64,000 nucleotides of DNA from Agromyces sp. H66 (GTDB lineage: Bacteria; Actinomycetota; Actinomycetes; Actinomycetales; Microbacteriaceae), in NCBI RefSeq assembly GCF_004959775.1, contig NZ_SJZG01000004.1, positions 169,196 to 233,195 on the forward strand. The letters are read 5' to 3'. The notes below the pieces were generated by a model that did not search any database, had not been told where the DNA came from, and saw nothing but the letters and a program-made list of their open reading frames with translations. This document shows, one piece after another, positions 60,993-64,000 of the stretch. Numbering within the stretch: the first letter of the stretch is position 1; each line of letters opens with the position of its first letter. The translations under genes were made by a program, and so were the position numbers.

Positions 60993-61810
60993 CAGATCTC
61001 CTTCAGCACCTGGCGCACGCTGCCGCGGAAGACGAGCATCCCGATTGCGAGCAGTGCGACCGACATCGCGGCGGACACCACCACGTTGAACCAGTCGAGC
61101 TCGTCGGGGAAGAACCCGGCGCGGTACAGCCCGAAGATGCCCGAGAGCGGGTTGAACGCCGCCCAGACATGCAGTTCCTCGGGCAGGTTCGACACCCCGT
61201 AGATGATGGGCGACGCGTAGAAGAGGAACCGCAGGATGAGCTTCACCGCACGTTCGAGGTCGCGGAAGAAGACCACGAGCGGCGCCACGATGAGCGAGAC
61301 GCCGACCGTGAGCACGGCCTGCAGGAGCACGGCGAGCGGGAAGAACACGAGCTCCCAGCCGACCCGCGCACCGAACGCGATCGCGAACACCGCGAGCACC
61401 GGCAGGGCGAGCACGAACTCGATGCCCTTCGACAGCACGATGCGGTTCACCCAGATGGTGCGGGGGATCTTCGTCGACCGGACGAGCTTGGCGTCCTTGA
61501 GGAACGCGCGCGTCGAGTCCGAGACGGCGCCGTTGAACCACATCCAGGGCAGGAGCGCGGAGAGCAGGAACACGATGTACGGCGGTGTGCCGACGAGGCG
61601 CTCGAACACCTGCGTGAACACGAACCAGTAGATGCCCGCCATCACCAGCGGGTCGAGCACCGACCAGAGGTAGCCGAGGGCCGAGGTCGAGTAGCGCACC
61701 TTCAGGTCGCGCGTCGTGAGGAGCCAGAGGGAGTGCCGATACCGGATCCACGGCGTCCGCTGGAGCGGATGCGCGTCGCCGGCGCCCCCGACCGTTACCG
61801 CACTCATCAC
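60992..61810 (-). CDS. ABC-2 type glycopolymer export permease (TagG/Wzm-like)
   Basis: 272 residues from GTG 61810 (ATG 61807 follows). Six membrane helices (between about 40 and 265) with the Wzm/TagG pattern: LWLLTTRDLKVRYSTSALGYLWSVLDPLVM near the N-terminus and RFLFYASPIIYGVSNLPEE (excerpt) near the end. TACGAT lies 6 nt before GTG. It forms the pore for the TagH-like ATPase encoded just downstream. Confidence 0.9.
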   Translation of the reverse strand: MMSAVTVGGAGDAHPLQRTPWIRYRHSLWLLTTRDLKVRYSTSALGYLWSVLDPLVMAGIYWFVFTQVFERLVGTPPYIVFLLSALLPWMWFNGAVSDSTRAFLKDAKLVRSTKIPRTIWVNRIVLSKGIEFVLALPVLAVFAIAFGARVGWELVFFPLAVLLQAVLTVGVSLIVAPLVVFFRDLERAVKLILRFLFYASPIIYGVSNLPEELHVWAAFNPLSGIFGLYRAGFFPDELDWFNVVVSAAMSVALLAIGMLVFRGSVRQVLKEI

Positions 61811-61816
61811 GATCTC

Positions 61817-61822
61817 ATCGTA
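61817..61822 (-). promoter_or_regulatory. Leaderless -10 box (TACGAT) of the ABC exporter operon
   Basis: Minus-strand TACGAT, 6 nt, then GTG 61810. Confidence 0.5.
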
Positions 61823-61889
61823 GATGCCGCGCGGCGGTAGGTTTGGAGGAGGCGGTCAGCGCGCGCCGCGACCGGTCGGAAGGAGCGTC

Positions 61890-62426
61890 GTGCACCGCAC
61901 CAGTACCCGGGTCCTGCTCAGTTGCGCCGCGATCGGCGTCGTCGGAGGCGTCGTCGCCGGCGCGTCGGGATATCTCGCCGCCGCGTTCGCCGCGTTCGGG
62001 CCGATGCTCTACGGCCTGACGGTCGGCACGCACTTCCTGCCGAGCGTCGTCGCACTCGCGTTCCTGAAGCGACCCGGCATGGCGGTGCTCGCGGGCCTCA
62101 TCGCCGGGCTCGTCGGCGCGGCGTTCGCGCCGTGGTGGTTGTGGCGCTACGTCGGCGCCGGGCTGCTCGTCGGGCTGCTCATCGAGATCCCGTTCCTCGT
62201 GTCGCGGTACCGTCGCTGGGATGCGTGGCTCTTCTACGCCGCTGCCGGCTTCGCGGGGCTCGTCATCGCGATCGCCGTCTTCATCGGCCTCGGCGCCGAG
62301 CACTACGCGTGGTGGGCATGGGCGATCGCGCTGCCGCTGTGGGTGCTCTCGCCCGTGCTGTTCACGTGGATCGGACGCATCGTCGCGCGCCGACTCGCCA
62401 AGGCTGGCGTGGCGCAAGCCACCTGA
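61890..62426 (+). CDS. ECF-type/YkoE-like membrane protein
   Basis: 178 residues from GTG 61890 (AAGGAG 4 nt before). Five to six membrane helices, with LYGLTVGTHFLPSVVALAFL and RPGMAVLAGLIAGLVGAAF, recall substrate-binding (S) components of energy-coupling factor transporters such as YkoE. No T or A component is next to it, so a shared ECF module elsewhere would be needed. Divergent from the ABC exporter; not obviously part of glycopolymer synthesis. Confidence 0.6.
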   Translation: MHRTSTRVLLSCAAIGVVGGVVAGASGYLAAAFAAFGPMLYGLTVGTHFLPSVVALAFLKRPGMAVLAGLIAGLVGAAFAPWWLWRYVGAGLLVGLLIEIPFLVSRYRRWDAWLFYAAAGFAGLVIAIAVFIGLGAEHYAWWAWAIALPLWVLSPVLFTWIGRIVARRLAKAGVAQAT

Positions 62427-62473
62427 GCGCGGGCGCGGCCCGGGCCGCCTGAGCGCGAATCGCGCCGGCACGC

Positions 62474-62505
62474 GAAGAGCGGATGCCACGAGGCATCCGC
62501 TCTTC
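62474..62505. terminator. Perfect bidirectional hairpin between convergent genes
   Basis: GAAGAGCGGATGCC (62474-62487) and GGCATCCGCTCTTC (62492-62505) pair exactly around ACGA. Placed between the ECF-like gene and the nucleotidyltransferase gene. Confidence 0.75.
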
Positions 62506-62522
62506 ACTGCTGTGCTGCGGGA

Positions 62523-63215
62523 TCACACGAAGTGGTTGGCACGCTCCAGGTCTTCGGCGAAGTCGATCTCGACCGCGTAGAGGTCGGAGACGTCCATCGG
62601 CTCGACGAGCATGCCGTTCTTCTCGATGGCGAGCTCGATGCCGCGCTCGAAGTAGTCCTGATCGCCCACTCGCGAGAGGTGCGCCAGGAGCAGCGCCTTG
62701 TCGCGACTCGACACGTAGTTGATGCCGACGGCCTCGCCGAGACCGCCCTTGACGGTCTTGGAGAGCTCCTTGATGTAGCCCTCGGCGGTCGTCGTGTACT
62801 TCACCTCTTCGTCGGACACCTTGGCGGTGTTGACGGTGACGAACGACTGGTCACGCGCGATGAGCGGCAGCGCGCGGTCGAGGATGCGCGGGTCGAACAC
62901 GACGTCGCCGTTCATCCAGAGCAGCCCGCCCGACTGCGATGCCGCCAGCGCGCGCATGAGGCTCTTCGAGGTGTTCGTCTGGTCGTACTCCTCGTTGTAG
63001 ACGAAGGACGCCTGCGGGAACGCCTCGATGATGTGCTCGAGCTTGTACCCGACGACGATCGTCACGCTGGCGTTGTTGCCGAAGGCGTGCTCGATGTTGT
63101 CGAACTGCTGACGCATGATGGTGCGGCCATCGGCGAGTTCGGTGAGCGGCTTGGGGAGGGATCGTCCGAGCCGGCTCCCCATGCCGGCCGCGAGAATCAC
63201 GATCTGGGTGGTCAC
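62523..63215 (-). CDS. Nucleotidyltransferase (LicC/IPC-type NTP transferase)
   Basis: 230 residues from GTG 63215 (GAAGGAG 5 nt before). The signature IVILAAGMGSRLGRSLPKPL (residues 5-24) and later WMNGDVVFDP and DLYAVEIDFAEDL match sugar-1-phosphate and choline-phosphate type nucleotidyltransferases. With a CDP-alcohol phosphotransferase close by, a cytidylyltransferase making the CDP-activated donor is a reasonable inference. The exact substrate is unknown. Confidence 0.85.
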   Translation of the reverse strand: MTTQIVILAAGMGSRLGRSLPKPLTELADGRTIMRQQFDNIEHAFGNNASVTIVVGYKLEHIIEAFPQASFVYNEEYDQTNTSKSLMRALAASQSGGLLWMNGDVVFDPRILDRALPLIARDQSFVTVNTAKVSDEEVKYTTTAEGYIKELSKTVKGGLGEAVGINYVSSRDKALLLAHLSRVGDQDYFERGIELAIEKNGMLVEPMDVSDLYAVEIDFAEDLERANHFV

Positions 63216-63406
63216 TGCATCTCCTTCGGTGGTGGCGGATGCCGCGACACGCACGTTGCCGTGTGTTCGTCGTCTGTTCATCCGGAAGTTCACATGTGGA
63301 CACGCCGTTATGCCGACTCACAGGATACCGGCGACCACGGCCCGGCACATGGGGGTTGACGCGGTCGTAGTGGGATCGTGATACGAAGCTCAGGAAATCC
63401 GCAGAA

Positions 63407-63424
63407 TACCCCATCCGGGGGGTA
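63407..63424. promoter_or_regulatory. Palindrome TACCCC-N6-GGGGTA (CsoR-like operator)
   Basis: The exact 6-bp arms flank ATCCGG in the gap before the last gene. The layout resembles operators of CsoR-type copper or metal repressors. A -35-like TTGACG lies upstream at 63355-63360. Confidence 0.35.
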
Positions 63425-63453
63425 GTGGGGCGCGTCGGCGACGCACTCATTGG

Positions 63454-63459
63454 TAGGTT
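63454..63459 (+). promoter_or_regulatory. Leaderless -10 box (TAGGTT) of the last gene
   Basis: TAGGTT, 6 nt, then GTG 63466. Confidence 0.5.
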
Positions 63460-63465
63460 GTGTTG

Positions 63466-64000
63466 GTGACTTCCGTTTCGCCCTCAGAACACGACGACGA
63501 AACTCCCGGAGGCACCGGCACGGGGGTGTCCGCTGATCGGGGGACTTCTGTCGCGCGTCCCGCGTCCGAGGGCGAGCAGAATGAGGCCCTGCCGGCGGCC
63601 CCACGTCGCCCGAGCGCCTCGACGTCGGCCGCGACTTCCGGCACGGCGAAATCCGGCACGGCGAAATCCACGAGGTCGACGAAGCCGAGGTCGACGACGG
63701 CGAAGGCGGCCGCGACGAAGGGGACCGCGGCGAAGGCGGCGGCGGCGAAGGGAACTGCGCCGAAGGCGGCGGCTAAGGGGTCCGCGGCGAAGGGGTCCGC
63801 GACGGCGCCGGCCGCGTCGGATGGTGCGAAGACCGCGCCGGCGTCAGACGACCAGCCCGAGGCGCCGACGCCTTCGAAGCGCACGCCGGCATCGCGGGCG
63901 GCGTCGTCGAAGGCCGCCGCCGCGAGGGGCGAGGCTGCGAAGTCGGCGCGCACGTCACGCGCGTCGACGGCGAGCTCGGCGACGACGAGGAAGCGCTCCA
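63466..64000 (+). CDS. Lys/Ala/Ser/Thr-rich protein, 5' part (runs off the window)
   Basis: Open from GTG 63466 to the last base (178 codons, no stop). The first 50 residues are acidic and polar. Thereafter the sequence is almost only Ala, Lys, Thr, Ser, Pro and Gly in AAKG/STKP-like repeats, like histone H1-type or DNA-binding tails. The downstream folded part, if any, is outside the window, so no function is given. The box at 63454 fits this start. Neighbouring glycopolymer genes may be unrelated. Confidence 0.7.
   Translation, partial: MTSVSPSEHDDETPGGTGTGVSADRGTSVARPASEGEQNEALPAAPRRPSASTSAATSGTAKSGTAKSTRSTKPRSTTAKAAATKGTAAKAAAAKGTAPKAAAKGSAAKGSATAPAASDGAKTAPASDDQPEAPTPSKRTPASRAASSKAAAARGEAAKSARTSRASTASSATTRKRS
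63637..63666 (+). repeat. Tandem 15-bp units in the Lys/Ala-rich gene
   Basis: tccggcacggcgaaa occurs twice in a row (63637-63651 and 63652-63666), in frame. Related AAKGS-coding 15-bp units (gcgaaggggtccgcg) recur near 63788-63803. Confidence 0.8.

Noticed and set aside
60103-61202. Continuation of the HNH frame past the frameshift
   Set aside because: After RSSSAEASH the residues no longer resemble any HNH tail and run antisense through the ABC exporter genes.

Overview
The window is very GC-rich, with short, tightly packed genes and many GTG/TTG starts. Gene content (AdnAB recombination motor-nuclease pair, DUF3107, ferritin-like fold protein, UPF0182, PDZ-Lon protease, zinc-dependent hydrolase, 13E12/DUF222 HNH gene, teichoic-acid-type genes) points to an actinobacterium, most likely a Microbacteriaceae member such as Agromyces or Microbacterium. 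The genus is an inference from protein style, not a measured placement.

Layout. 1-6.2 kb: the tail of a sugar-type MFS transporter, a PLP decarboxylase/lyase, then a minus-strand operon (MgtE-N/CBS protein, DUF1003 protein, Mrp Fe-S carrier ATPase, lipoprotein). 6.2-14.2 kb: small stress and membrane proteins, an M24 aminopeptidase, an EEP-family hydrolase, a PHP phosphoesterase, a DEAD-box helicase divergent from a ferritin-like protein, and DUF3107. 14.2-32.1 kb: a housekeeping block resembling the mycobacterial Rv3193c-Rv3211 neighbourhood (AdnA, AdnB, kinase-like phosphotransferase, NudC, UvrD2-like helicase, E1/ThiF-like cyclodehydratase, zinc hydrolase, PDZ-Lon protease, UPF0182, methyltransferase), ending in the initiator tRNA gene and its hairpin.

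32.3-43.8 kb is an accessory island immediately downstream of tRNA-fMet. It holds a type I restriction-modification locus with hsdM-hsdS-GIY-YIG/DUF4357 first, then a winged-helix nucleotidyltransferase behind a repeat-bearing promoter. A perfect palindrome over a predicted -10 box follows, and behind it lie an AlbA_2/GHKL ATPase, hsdR and a membrane-anchored thermonuclease. Modification and restriction therefore look transcriptionally split. This is the most interesting system in the window.

43.8-53.2 kb: an RNA/DNA N-methyltransferase-like gene, a PadR-ABC1 kinase operon, an in-frame fusion of a membrane protein with a ClbS/DfsB domain, a secreted protein with calcium-loop-like motifs, a carbon-nitrogen hydrolase, an aminotransferase and an HtrA-like protease. 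53.3-64 kb: a cell-wall glycopolymer neighbourhood (two family-2 glycosyltransferases, CDP-alcohol phosphotransferase, CDP-glycerol polymerase family protein, TagGH/Wzm-Wzt ABC exporter, LicC-like nucleotidyltransferase), interrupted by an EcsC-like gene and a frameshifted HNH gene. It ends in a truncated Lys/Ala-rich protein. A recurrent TANNNT hexamer exactly 6-7 nt before the start codon marks many genes as probably leaderless. No gap longer than 300 bases lacks a gene, and no CRISPR array or rRNA was seen.
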